Origin: Streptomyces lasiicapitis
Lineage (GTDB): Bacteria > Actinomycetota > Actinomycetes > Streptomycetales > Streptomycetaceae
Length of the DNA: 64,000 nt
Direction: 5' to 3'
Assembly: GCF_014646335.1 (NCBI RefSeq)
Contig: NZ_BMNG01000018.1
Coordinates: 62,001 to 126,000 of the forward strand
The notes under the pieces were generated by a model, which was given only the letters and a program-made list of their open reading frames with translations, did not search any database and was not told the origin of the DNA. Positions 51,355 to 59,373 of this stretch are shown in pieces; the first letter of the stretch is position 1, and every line of letters starts with the position of its first letter. A program made the translations under genes and the position numbers.

Positions 51355-52641
51355 ATGCACGACCAGCCCCCGTCCGCCTGCCCCCACAGCGCCCCCGCCC
51401 CGCCGAAGCCCCCCGCGCCCGACCTCTTCACGTGGGAGTTCGCCACCAACCCCTACCCCGCCTACGCCTGGCTCCGCGAGCACGCCCCCGTGCACAGGAC
51501 CACGCTCCCCAGCGGAGTCGAGGCCTGGCTGGTCACCCGCTACGCGGACGCGCGGCAGGCGCTCGCCGACCAGCGTCTTTCCAAGAACCCGGCGCACCAC
51601 GACGAGCCCGCGCACGCCAAGGGCAAGACCGGCATCCCCGGCGAGCGCAAGGCCGAGCTGATGACGCATCTGCTCAACATCGACCCGCCGGACCACACGC
51701 GCCTTCGCCGCCTGGTGTCGAAGGCGTTCACGCCGCGCCGCGTCGCCGAGTTCGCGCCGCGCGTGCAGGAGCTGACGGACCAGCTGATCGATGGGTTCAA
51801 AGACAAAGGCGAGGCCGACCTCATCCACGAGTTCGCCTTCCCGCTCCCCATCTATGCCATTTGCGACCTGCTGGGCGTTCCCCGCGAGGACCAGGACGAC
51901 TTCCGGGACTGGGCGGGCATGATGATCCGGCACGGCGGGGGACCCCGGGGCGGGGTCGCGCGGTCGGTGAAGAAGATGCGGGGCTATCTCGCCGAGTTGA
52001 TCCACCGCAAGCGGGAGGATCCGGGAGAAGACCTCATCTCGGGACTCATCCGCGCCTCCGACCACGGCGAGCACCTCACGGAGAACGAGGCCGCCGCGAT
52101 GGCCTTCATCCTCCTCTTCGCCGGTTTCGAGACAACGGTCAATCTCATCGGGAATGGCACCTACGCGCTGCTCACGCATCCCGAGCAGCGCGCCCAACTG
52201 CAACAGTCCCTCGCCGCCGGGGACACCGGCCTCCTGGAGACCGGCCTCGAGGAACTGCTGCGCTACGACGGCCCCGTCGAGCTCGCCACCTGGCGCTTCG
52301 CCACCGAACCGCTGCGCATCGGCGGCCAGGACATCGCCGCCGGAGACCCCGTACTCGTCGTCCTCGCCGCCGCCGACCGCGACCCCGAACGCTTCGAGCG
52401 GCCCGACCTCCTCGACCTCACCCGGCGCGACAACCAGCACCTCGGATACGGCCACGGCGTCCACTACTGCCTCGGCGCCCCGCTGGCCCGCCTGGAGGGC
52501 CAGACCGCCCTCGCGACGCTCCTGCGCAGGCTGCCCGACCTGCAACTGGCCGTCGACCCGGAGGAGTTGCGGTGGCGCGGCGGGCTCATCATGCGCGGTC
52601 TGCGTACGCTGCCGGTGACGTTCACGCCGCCCGGCCGCTGA
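51355..52641 (+). CDS. Cytochrome P450 (CYP107-like)
   Basis: A 428-residue soluble monooxygenase. It has the I-helix AGFETTVN (residues about 255-262), K-helix ExxR in EELLR, and the heme-binding loop GYGHGVHYCLGAPLAR, with the Cys thiolate near residue 372. The full fold is intact. The substrate is unknown. No ferredoxin, ferredoxin reductase or biosynthetic genes are adjacent, so electrons must come from elsewhere. ATG 51355 lacks a clear ribosome site; TACCGT just upstream suggests a leaderless start. Confidence 0.95.
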   Translation: MHDQPPSACPHSAPAPPKPPAPDLFTWEFATNPYPAYAWLREHAPVHRTTLPSGVEAWLVTRYADARQALADQRLSKNPAHHDEPAHAKGKTGIPGERKAELMTHLLNIDPPDHTRLRRLVSKAFTPRRVAEFAPRVQELTDQLIDGFKDKGEADLIHEFAFPLPIYAICDLLGVPREDQDDFRDWAGMMIRHGGGPRGGVARSVKKMRGYLAELIHRKREDPGEDLISGLIRASDHGEHLTENEAAAMAFILLFAGFETTVNLIGNGTYALLTHPEQRAQLQQSLAAGDTGLLETGLEELLRYDGPVELATWRFATEPLRIGGQDIAAGDPVLVVLAAADRDPERFERPDLLDLTRRDNQHLGYGHGVHYCLGAPLARLEGQTALATLLRRLPDLQLAVDPEELRWRGGLIMRGLRTLPVTFTPPGR

Positions 52642-52651
52642 CGACGGGTCC

Positions 52652-52670
52652 GGTACGTGGCTGACGTACC
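52652..52670 (+). terminator. Short hairpin after P450 gene
   Basis: GGTACGT and ACGTACC form a perfect 7-bp stem with a GGCTG loop, beginning 10 bp after the stop codon. It is modest in strength. Confidence 0.5.
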
Positions 52671-52809
52671 GTCAAGAATGTGACTTTCACGTGATCTGCG
52701 CTGCATCGACTTGTGACTGACGTTCGACTGCGGCTACGTTCACGACGGCTCGGCACCCCAGTGCACCACGTGTCGCAGCTGTTCTTGTCGTCGCTCGAAA
52801 GGCACGTGC

Positions 52810-53913
52810 ATGCTCTCCGGCCAAGGCCGTCACCGCCGCCCCCGCCAGGTCCCGGCGATCGTCGTCGCGGCGGGCGTCACCGGTTCCGCCATCGCCATTC
52901 CGCTGCTCGGCGCCACGGGCGCGAGCGCCGCGGACACCGCCACGTGGGACAAGGTCGCGGAGTGCGAGAGCGGCGGCGCGTGGAGCGCCGACGAGGGCAA
53001 CGGGTATTACGGCGGGCTGCAGCTCTCGCAGGACACCTGGGAGGAGTACGGCGGTCTCGGGTACGCGCCGAGCGCCGACCAGGCCAGCCGCTCCCAGCAG
53101 ATAGCCGTCGGCGAGAAGGTCCTGCGCGACCAGGGCCCGCAGGCGTGGCCGAGCTGCGCCTCGGTCGCGGGCCTCGCCAAGGGCGGCGAAGCAGCCGACG
53201 TCGACCCGGGTCTGCCGCCCGCGCCGTCGCAGTCCGCGGAGCCGTCGGACGGGTCGGGCAAGGACTCGGGCGACACCGACTCCGACTCCGACTCCGGTGA
53301 CTCGGACGGCGCCGGAGACAAGGATCACTCCGACAGCGACAAGAGTGATGAGAGCGGCAAGGGCGACAAGGCGGGCAAGACGGACGCCGACCGGGAGACC
53401 GGCAAGCACCGCAAGCCCGGCAGCGGCGACACCGCGGGCGACGACAGCAAGAACGAGAAGGCGGGCAAGGGGGAGAAGGGGGACGCGGACGAGGACGGCA
53501 AGTCCGAGGGCCGCGACAGCACTTCGCCCGGCTCCGGGACGCCCTCGGGGTCCCCGGAGGCCTCCGAGGGCCCTGAGGGCTCAGAAGACGCCTCCGACGG
53601 CCCCTCGGGGCGCCATCGCGGCTCCAGCGCGGACGAGGCGACGGAGGGCGAGTCCGGGGCGGGCTCCGCGGGACGGCACGCGTCGCGCGGTGAGGGCCGC
53701 GACTCGCGTGACACCGGCAGCGCCACGGACACCTACACGGTCCGCTCCGGCGACAACCTCTCGCGCATCGCCGACCGTCACGACCTTGACGGCGGCTGGT
53801 CCTCTCTCTATGCGGAGAACAAGAAGACCGTCGGCGTCGACCCCGACCTCATCCTCCCCGGTCAGCGACTCGAGCTGAAGGAGAATCAGGCGGCGGAGGC
53901 GGAGGGGAAGTAG
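52810..53913 (+). CDS. rpfC: Resuscitation-promoting factor with LysM domain (RpfC-like)
   Basis: A secreted peptidoglycan-cleaving protein of 367 residues. A signal peptide (to about residue 42, ending GASA) leads to the Rpf lysozyme-like domain (DTATWDKVAECESGGAWSAD, catalytic Glu in CESGG; GYYGGLQLSQDTW). A long Asp/Ser/Gly/Lys low-complexity linker of about 180 residues follows, then a C-terminal LysM (YTVRSGDNLSRIADRH). Such enzymes help spores or dormant cells restart growth. The name is by analogy with the S. coelicolor neighbour of rpfA. Unlike its paralogue it has no riboswitch leader. Confidence 0.88.
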   Translation: MLSGQGRHRRPRQVPAIVVAAGVTGSAIAIPLLGATGASAADTATWDKVAECESGGAWSADEGNGYYGGLQLSQDTWEEYGGLGYAPSADQASRSQQIAVGEKVLRDQGPQAWPSCASVAGLAKGGEAADVDPGLPPAPSQSAEPSDGSGKDSGDTDSDSDSGDSDGAGDKDHSDSDKSDESGKGDKAGKTDADRETGKHRKPGSGDTAGDDSKNEKAGKGEKGDADEDGKSEGRDSTSPGSGTPSGSPEASEGPEGSEDASDGPSGRHRGSSADEATEGESGAGSAGRHASRGEGRDSRDTGSATDTYTVRSGDNLSRIADRHDLDGGWSSLYAENKKTVGVDPDLILPGQRLELKENQAAEAEGK

Positions 53914-53962
53914 CCTCCGCGGGGCGGAAGTTGACTGGCAGTTCGCGGTTAATGTCCGACTT

Positions 53963-54015
53963 AAAGACGATGAGAGGCAAGTGAGAGATGGGTCTCAGAA
54001 GCCCTGATCGTCTTT
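53963..54015 (+). terminator. Long stem-loop after rpfC
   Basis: AAAGACGAT (53963-53971) pairs with ATCGTCTTT (54007-54015), with an inner TGAGA/TCTCA stem. It lies 50 bp after the rpfC stop and before the riboswitch, so it probably ends the rpfC transcript. Confidence 0.6.
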
Positions 54016-54039
54016 GAAATTCGGGTGATTGCGTGTCTA

Positions 54040-54295
54040 CGGTCGTGACCGCTCGCCACAGCGGGCCCCGCCGGTCGGTACGCCGAATCCTGCCAACGGT
54101 CGGACGGGAACAGTCGTCGCTTCGAGCGCCGAAGGCAGGAGCGGGGGACCCAAGGTAAGCGCCGGGCCCGTCCGCCCCGCAGCGAGCAAGTCGCGCTGCG
54201 AGACGGACAGGAGCGGCTAGGGGTGAAGTCGCACGCAAGCCGTGCGACCGGGCACTCACCCGCCCGAACCCGACAGCTCACCTCGCAGGCGTCGG
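54040..54295 (+). promoter_or_regulatory. ydaO/yuaA-type c-di-AMP riboswitch
   Basis: The leader carries the conserved blocks of the ydaO class in order: CGCCGAATCCTGCC, GGCAGGAGCGGGGGACCCAA, GGGGTGAAG, and CGAACCCGACAGCTCACCTC followed by GCAGGCG. This class binds cyclic di-AMP and usually turns expression off. In Streptomyces it is known to control rpfA. It ends about 16 bp before the rpfA start, so ligand binding could affect both transcription and access to the ribosome site. Boundaries are approximate. Confidence 0.9.
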
Positions 54296-54310
54296 TGAGG
54301 GGATCACTCC

Positions 54311-55045
54311 ATGCTGCTTTCCGGCAAGGGCAAGCACCGTCGTCCGTCCAAGGCCACCCGGGTCGTCACGCTCGCCGGTGTCACCGGCGCGGCCGTCGCC
54401 GCCCCGCTGATGGCCGCCGGCTCCGCCAGCGCCGCCACCGGCTCCGAGTGGGACGCCGTCGCCCAGTGCGAGTCCGGCGGCAACTGGTCCATCAACACCG
54501 GCAACGGCTACTACGGCGGCGTGCAGTTCTCCGCCTCCACCTGGGCCGCCTATGGCGGTACGAAGTACGCGGCCACCGCGGACAAGGCCTCCAAGGCCCA
54601 GCAGATCGAGATCGCCGAGAAGGTCCTCGCGGGCCAGGGCAAGGGTGCCTGGCCGAGCTGTGGCGTGGGCCTCTCCGGCACCGCGTACAACGGCGGCGGT
54701 GGCGGCGGTCAGCAGCAGCCGCAGCAGCAGACCAAGCCGCAGCAGCAGCCCCAGCAGCAGGCCAAGCCCCAGCAGCAGGCGCAGCCGCAGCAGCAGGCCA
54801 AGCCGCAGCAGCAGCCGCAGCAGACCGCCCCGCAGACCGCGAAGAAGAAGACCGTCGAGACCCCGACCGGCAAGGTCGTGAAGAAGGGCGACGGCGAGTA
54901 CAAGGTCAAGTCCGGCGACACCCTCTCCAAGATCGCCGAGTCGCACGAGGTCAAGGGCGGCTGGCAGAAGGTCTACAAGCTGAACGGCGACATCATCGAC
55001 GACGCCGACTTCATCTACCCGGGCCAGCAGCTGCACCTCAGCTGA
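54311..55045 (+). CDS. rpfA: Resuscitation-promoting factor RpfA
   Basis: A 244-residue secreted muralytic enzyme. A signal peptide (about 1-40, ending GSASA) leads to the Rpf domain (SEWDAVAQCESGGNWSINTG, catalytic Glu in CESGG; GYYGGVQFSASTW). A Gln/Pro/Lys repeat linker (PQQQAKPQQQ units, about 135-185) and a LysM domain (YKVKSGDTLSKIAESHE) follow. The first half is closely similar to the upstream Rpf gene, so the pair arose by duplication. It is controlled by the c-di-AMP riboswitch just upstream. ATG 54311. Confidence 0.95.
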   Translation: MLLSGKGKHRRPSKATRVVTLAGVTGAAVAAPLMAAGSASAATGSEWDAVAQCESGGNWSINTGNGYYGGVQFSASTWAAYGGTKYAATADKASKAQQIEIAEKVLAGQGKGAWPSCGVGLSGTAYNGGGGGGQQQPQQQTKPQQQPQQQAKPQQQAQPQQQAKPQQQPQQTAPQTAKKKTVETPTGKVVKKGDGEYKVKSGDTLSKIAESHEVKGGWQKVYKLNGDIIDDADFIYPGQQLHLS

Positions 55046-55095
55046 AGCTGAGCCCCGCCCTGCACACGTAGGGCGCCCCCGTCCCCACGGGTCCT

Positions 55096-55138
55096 CCTCG
55101 CCCCGGTGCGCGTATCCCCCGTACGCACCGGGGCGAGG
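55096..55138 (+). terminator. Terminator after rpfA
   Basis: CCTCGCCCCGGTGCG pairs perfectly with CGCACCGGGGCGAGG around a 13-nt loop, 50 bp after the stop codon. Confidence 0.88.
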
Positions 55139-55197
55139 TGCTGTCCGCCCCCGGTCTGCCGCTGCTCCGCTCCCGGTTCTGTACGCCATGGGCGAAG

Positions 55198-55211
55198 CTA
55201 CCGGTCGGTAG
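55198..55211. promoter_or_regulatory. Palindrome CTACCG-GT-CGGTAG upstream of eno
   Basis: A perfect inverted repeat with a 2-bp centre, in the 275-bp spacer between the rpfA terminator and eno. Its form resembles TetR-family operators. The rest of the spacer contains a GCCCGCCCGT/ACGGGGCGGGC hairpin (about 55246-55271) and the eno leader. Confidence 0.45.
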
Positions 55212-55412
55212 AACCTGGGCTTCCGTCCTGATTACCGGGGAATCGGCCCGCCCGTCGTCCCACGGGGCGGGCGGTCGGCTGGCCGAAGCTCCCGGGCCCG
55301 TTAGGCTCAGGAGACGCAGGGCCGATGAAGACCATGCAAGCCATGCGCAAGCCCGCGCCCCCAGTGGTGCACGCCATGCGCCCCTAGCGTCACATCCCAT
55401 AAGGAGATGCTC

Positions 55413-56702
55413 GTGCCGTCCATCGACGTCGTCGTAGCCCGGGAAATCCTGGACTCCCGAGGCAACCCCACGGTCGAGGTCGAGGTCGGCCTCGACGACG
55501 GGTCCACCGGCCGCGCCGCGGTCCCGTCCGGCGCCTCCACCGGCGCCTTCGAGGCCATCGAACTGCGTGACGGAGACGCCAACCGCTACGGCGGCAAGGG
55601 TGTCGAGAAGGCCGTTCTCGCCGTCATCGAGCAGATCGGCCCGGAGCTCGTCGGCTACGACGCCACCGAGCAGCGCCTGATCGACCAGGCGATGTTCGAC
55701 CTCGACGCCACCGACAACAAGGGCTCGCTCGGCGCCAACGCCATCCTCGGCGTCTCGCTGGCCGTCGCGCACGCCGCGTCGGAGGCCTCCGACCTCCCCC
55801 TCTTCCGCTACCTCGGCGGTCCGAACGCGCACCTGCTGCCGGTCCCGATGATGAACATCCTGAACGGCGGGTCCCACGCGGACTCCAACGTCGACATCCA
55901 GGAGTTCATGATCGCGCCGATCGGCGCGGAGTCCTTCTCCGAGGCGCTGCGCTGGGGCGCCGAGGTCTACCACACGCTGAAGAAGGTCCTGAAGACCAAG
56001 GGCCTGTCGACCGGTCTCGGCGACGAGGGCGGCTTCGCGCCGAACCTGGAGTCGAACCGCGCGGCCCTCGACCTCATCGTCGAGGCCATCAAGCAGGCCG
56101 GTTACGTCCCCGGCGAGCAGATCGCGCTCGCGCTCGACGTCGCCGCGTCCGAGTTCTACAAGGACGGCAAGTACGAGTTCGAGGGCAAGTCCCGCTCGGC
56201 CGCCGAGATGACCGAGTACTACGAGGAGCTCGTCTCCGCGTACCCGCTGGTCTCCATCGAGGACCCGCTGTACGAGGACGACTGGGCGGGCTGGAAGGTC
56301 ATCACCGACCGCCTGGGCGACAAGGTCCAGATCGTCGGCGACGACCTGTTCGTCACCAACCCCGAGCGCCTGGCCCGCGGCATCGAAGAGGGCTCCGCCA
56401 ACGCGCTCCTGGTGAAGGTGAACCAGATCGGCTCGCTGACCGAGACCCTCGACGCCGTCGAGCTGGCCCAGCGCAACGGCTTCAAGTGCATGATGTCGCA
56501 CCGCTCCGGCGAGACCGAGGACGTCACCATCGCCGACCTCGCCGTCGCCGTGAACTGCGGCCAGATCAAGACCGGCGCCCCGGCCCGCTCGGACCGCGTC
56601 GCCAAGTACAACCAGCTGCTTCGCATCGAGGAGATCCTCGACGACGCGGCGGTGTACGCCGGCCGCAGCGCGTTCCCCCGGTTTCGCTCTGCGAACCAGT
56701 AG
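55413..56702 (+). CDS. eno: Enolase
   Basis: This glycolytic enzyme converts 2-phosphoglycerate to PEP. It has 429 residues, the usual length. Signatures include ILDSRGNPTVEVEV, the flexible loop SGASTGAFEA, MMNILNGGSHADSNVDIQEF, VGDDLFVTN, LLVKVNQIGSLTET and the C-terminal catalytic SHRSGETED. GTG 55413 is preceded by AAGGAG at proper spacing; ATG 55407 is too close to that site. It is followed by the divIC/ftsB-like gene in the standard actinobacterial order. Confidence 0.98.
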   Translation: MPSIDVVVAREILDSRGNPTVEVEVGLDDGSTGRAAVPSGASTGAFEAIELRDGDANRYGGKGVEKAVLAVIEQIGPELVGYDATEQRLIDQAMFDLDATDNKGSLGANAILGVSLAVAHAASEASDLPLFRYLGGPNAHLLPVPMMNILNGGSHADSNVDIQEFMIAPIGAESFSEALRWGAEVYHTLKKVLKTKGLSTGLGDEGGFAPNLESNRAALDLIVEAIKQAGYVPGEQIALALDVAASEFYKDGKYEFEGKSRSAAEMTEYYEELVSAYPLVSIEDPLYEDDWAGWKVITDRLGDKVQIVGDDLFVTNPERLARGIEEGSANALLVKVNQIGSLTETLDAVELAQRNGFKCMMSHRSGETEDVTIADLAVAVNCGQIKTGAPARSDRVAKYNQLLRIEEILDDAAVYAGRSAFPRFRSANQ

Positions 56703-56802
56703 ACACAGCAAGGGCTGAGCCCTAGCCAGTCGTACGTACGTCCTCGTACTCGGTCCCGTACCGTGTGCGGGGACGTACGCGCGTACTGGGGAGGCGAGAC
56801 AC

Positions 56803-57297
56803 ATGGCCGGGAAAGTCCGGGACAAGGACCGGTTCTCCACGGCGACCCGGCTGCGGCTGCTCGGCGAGCAGACCGCCGAGCGCGTGTACCGCTCGCAGAC
56901 CAAGCGCCAGGCGCGCCGCTCCCGGCTCACCGGGCGGGCCGCGCTCCTCGTGCTCGTCGTCTGCTCGCTGGTCGTGGCGCTCGCCTATCCCATGAGGCAG
57001 TACGTGTCGCAGCGCGCCGAGATCGCCGAGCAGCGGCAGAAGCAGGCCGAGCACCGCGAGAACGTGGAGCGGCTTCGCGACGAGAAGGCCCGCTGGCAGG
57101 ACGACGCGTACGCCGAGCAGCGCGTCCGGGACCGGCTGCACTACGTGATGCCGGGCGAGACCGGGTTCACCGTCGTCGACCCGACGGCCGCCGACGGCCA
57201 CCGCGGGGACGCGGGCGCGGCCGACCGGCCCTGGTACGCGAACGTCTGGGACGGCGTCGACGAGGCCGACGCGGCCGATCGCGCCGACGACAATTGA
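56803..57297 (+). CDS. Septum formation initiator, FtsB/DivIC family
   Basis: A bitopic cell-division protein of 164 residues. A basic cytosolic N terminus leads to one membrane helix (AALLVLVVCSLVVALAYPM, about 46-65), then an extracytoplasmic coiled coil (RAEIAEQRQKQAEHRENVER) and the conserved ERVRDRLHYVMPGETGF-like block. DivIC/FtsB works with FtsL and FtsQ (DivIB) at the septum. ATG 56803 follows GGGGAGGCGAG. Confidence 0.93.
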   Translation: MAGKVRDKDRFSTATRLRLLGEQTAERVYRSQTKRQARRSRLTGRAALLVLVVCSLVVALAYPMRQYVSQRAEIAEQRQKQAEHRENVERLRDEKARWQDDAYAEQRVRDRLHYVMPGETGFTVVDPTAADGHRGDAGAADRPWYANVWDGVDEADAADRADDN

Positions 57298-57308
57298 GAC
57301 CGTCAGTT

Positions 57309-57340
57309 CAGTACGAACCGAAATCAGTACGAACCGAAAG
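57309..57340. repeat. 16-bp direct duplication
   Basis: CAGTACGAACCGAAAT (57309-57324) is immediately repeated (57325-57340) with the last base changed to G. It lies in the 49-bp spacer just before the DUF501 gene and replaces any clear ribosome site. Confidence 0.8.
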
Positions 57341-57346
57341 ACAGGC

Positions 57347-57871
57347 ATGGAAACGCCCCCGCCCCAGACCGAGCCCACCGCGCCCACGGACGCCGACATC
57401 GCCGCGTTCCAGGAGCAGCTCGGGCGCCCGCCGCGCGGCCTTCGCACCATCGCGCACCGCTGCCCCTGCGGCAACCCGGACGTGGTCGAGACGGCGCCGC
57501 GGCTGCCCGACGGCACGCCGTTCCCGACGACGTACTACCTGACGTGCCCGCGGGCCGCGTCCGCCATCGGGACGCTCGAAGCCAACGGTGTCATGAAGGA
57601 GATGACGGAGCGGCTCGCCACCGACCCCGAGCTGGCCGCCGCGTATCGGGCCGCGCACGAGGACTACATCGCGCGGCGCGACTCCATCGAGGTGCTCGAG
57701 GGCTTCCCCTCGGCCGGAGGCATGCCCGACCGCGTGAAGTGCCTGCACGTACTGGTGGCCCACTCCCTGGCCGCGGGCCCCGGTGTGAACCCCCTCGGCG
57801 ACGAGGCGATCGCCATGCTCCCGCAGTGGTGGCGCAAGGGCGCCTGCGTGGGCACCGCCGACTCCGCCTGA
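57347..57871 (+). CDS. DUF501 family protein
   Basis: A 174-residue cytosolic protein conserved in actinobacteria beside eno and ppx. Signatures: FQEQLGRPPRGLRTIAHRCP with CPCGNPDVV (cysteine pair), TYYLTCPRAASAIGTLEANG, and RVKCLHVLVAHSLAAGPGVN, with further conserved Cys/His that suggest metal binding. Molecular function is unknown. ATG 57347. Confidence 0.92.
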   Translation: METPPPQTEPTAPTDADIAAFQEQLGRPPRGLRTIAHRCPCGNPDVVETAPRLPDGTPFPTTYYLTCPRAASAIGTLEANGVMKEMTERLATDPELAAAYRAAHEDYIARRDSIEVLEGFPSAGGMPDRVKCLHVLVAHSLAAGPGVNPLGDEAIAMLPQWWRKGACVGTADSA

Positions 57872-57924
57872 CCCGGCACCCTTACCACCCGCGGCAGCCG
57901 CTGCTACCTCAAGGAGAAACCCCG

Positions 57925-58917
57925 ATGACCCGCGTGGCAGCCATCGACTGCGGCACGAACTCCATCCGCCTGCTGGTGGCGGACGCCGACCCGCGGACCG
58001 GTGAGCTGGTCGACCTGGACCGCCGGATGGAGATCGTCCGCCTGGGCCAGGGCGTCGACAAGACGGGCCGCCTCGCCCCCGAGGCCCTGCAGCGCACCTT
58101 CGCCGCCTGCCGCACCTACGCCGAGATCATCAAGGAACTCGGCGCGGAGCGGGTCCGCTTCGTGGCGACCTCCGCCTCCCGCGACGCGGAGAACCGGGAC
58201 GACTTCGTACGCGGCGTCCTCGACATCCTCGGCGTCGAACCCGAGGTCATCTCCGGCGACCAGGAGGCCGAGTTCTCCTTCACGGGCGCGACGCGGGAAC
58301 TCAAGGGCCAAAACAAAAGGGGCGCGGAGCGCCTTCCGCAGAAGGGTGGTGGCGGGCGACGGGAGGGACTGCCCACGCCCTACCTGGTGGTCGACATCGG
58401 CGGCGGCTCCACGGAGTTCGTGGTCGGCGACGGCGAGGTCCGCGCGGCCCGCTCCGTGGACGTCGGCTGCGTACGCATGACGGAACGCCACCTCGTGCGC
58501 GACGGCGTCGTCACCGACCCGCCGACCGAGGCCCAGATCGCCGCGATCCGCGCGGACATCGAGGCGGCGCTCGACCTCGCGGAGCAGACGGTCCCGCTGC
58601 GCGAGGCCCGCACCCTGGTGGGCCTCGCGGGCTCGGTCACCACGGTGGCCGGCATCGCGCTGGGCCTCGACGCCTACGAGTCGGCGGCGATCCACCACTC
58701 CCGCATCCCCTACGCGCGCGTGGCGGAGATCGTGGACCGGCTCACCCGCTCCACGCACGCCGAACGCGCCGCGATCCCCGTGATGCACCCCGGCCGCGTC
58801 GACGTCATCGCCGCGGGCGCCCTCGTCCTGCTCGCGATCATGGACCGCACCGGCGCCCAGGAGGTCGTCGTCAGCGAGCACGACATCCTCGACGGCATCG
58901 GCTGGTCCGTCGCCTGA
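57925..58917 (+). CDS. ppx: Ppx/GppA family phosphatase
   Basis: A 330-residue ASKHA-fold enzyme that hydrolyses polyphosphate or pppGpp. Signatures: VAAIDCGTNSIRLLVADAD, FVATSASRDAENRDDF, SGDQEAEFSFTGA, YLVVDIGGGSTEFVVG and GLAGSVTTVAGIALGL. Between SFTGATRELKG and LPTPYLVVDIGGG there is an extra basic, Gly-rich stretch of about 22 residues (58310-58375) with locally A-rich DNA. It may be an inserted repeat tolerated in a loop. ATG 57925 follows AAGGAG. Confidence 0.93.
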   Translation: MTRVAAIDCGTNSIRLLVADADPRTGELVDLDRRMEIVRLGQGVDKTGRLAPEALQRTFAACRTYAEIIKELGAERVRFVATSASRDAENRDDFVRGVLDILGVEPEVISGDQEAEFSFTGATRELKGQNKRGAERLPQKGGGGRREGLPTPYLVVDIGGGSTEFVVGDGEVRAARSVDVGCVRMTERHLVRDGVVTDPPTEAQIAAIRADIEAALDLAEQTVPLREARTLVGLAGSVTTVAGIALGLDAYESAAIHHSRIPYARVAEIVDRLTRSTHAERAAIPVMHPGRVDVIAAGALVLLAIMDRTGAQEVVVSEHDILDGIGWSVA

Positions 58918-58968
58918 GCACTCAGGAAAGACCGCCCGAGCACTCAGGACGGACCGCCCGAGCATTGA
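58916..58968. repeat. 22-bp tandem repeat at the ppx stop
   Basis: GAGCACTCAGGAAAGACCGC-CC and GAGCACTCAGGACGGACCGC-CC run in tandem, followed by a partial third (GAGCATTGA). The first unit includes the stop codon of ppx. Confidence 0.75.
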
Positions 58969-59048
58969 TCGCTTGAGCGTCCCGTGCGACGCTTGAGCGG
59001 CCGAAAGAGGGTCCAGGAGGCCCCCGGACGACGCCCCGTCGGAAAACT

Positions 59049-59066
59049 TCGTGAAGTTCTTCACAA
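59049..59066. promoter_or_regulatory. Rex (redox repressor) operator
   Basis: TCGTGAAGTTCTTCACAA matches the Rex consensus TTGTGAA-N4-TTCACAA at all but one position. Rex senses the NADH/NAD ratio, and its known Streptomyces targets include ndh. The site lies about 308 bp before the ndh start. The remaining leader (59067-59373) contains a possible -35 TTGACA at 59230 but no gene I accept. Confidence 0.85.
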
Positions 59067-59373
59067 GGAAATCAGCCCTGTTGAGCGAGGTTTTGAGGAG
59101 TTGGGGCCACGGACGGGTGGCCGGGGTCACGCGGGGCGGGTGCCCGGATCGCTTCCGGGGTGTTGCCGGGGCGTGAACGGGCGGGTGGTTCACCCGGTCC
59201 CGGAGCCAGGAGCGGCAGCTCAAGAGGGGTTGACAACGACTCGCGGTATGCGGTGGTTCCCCTGTGGCGTCATGACCTGTGTCACGTGGGCGGCGAAGTG
59301 TAGCAGAGGCCCCACCCATGCTTGTGAAGGGGCGCACGAGCGACCCCCGAGGAGGGGGTGGATACTCGATGGC

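Noticed and set aside
51355..52641. Possible secondary-metabolite cluster around the P450
   Set aside because: No synthase, ferredoxin, regulator or exporter of a cluster lies beside it. The neighbours are housekeeping or single-gene functions.
58984..59373. A small gene in the ndh leader
   Set aside because: The open frame there only continues into ndh. It has no ribosome site or recognisable protein features and overlaps the Rex operator.
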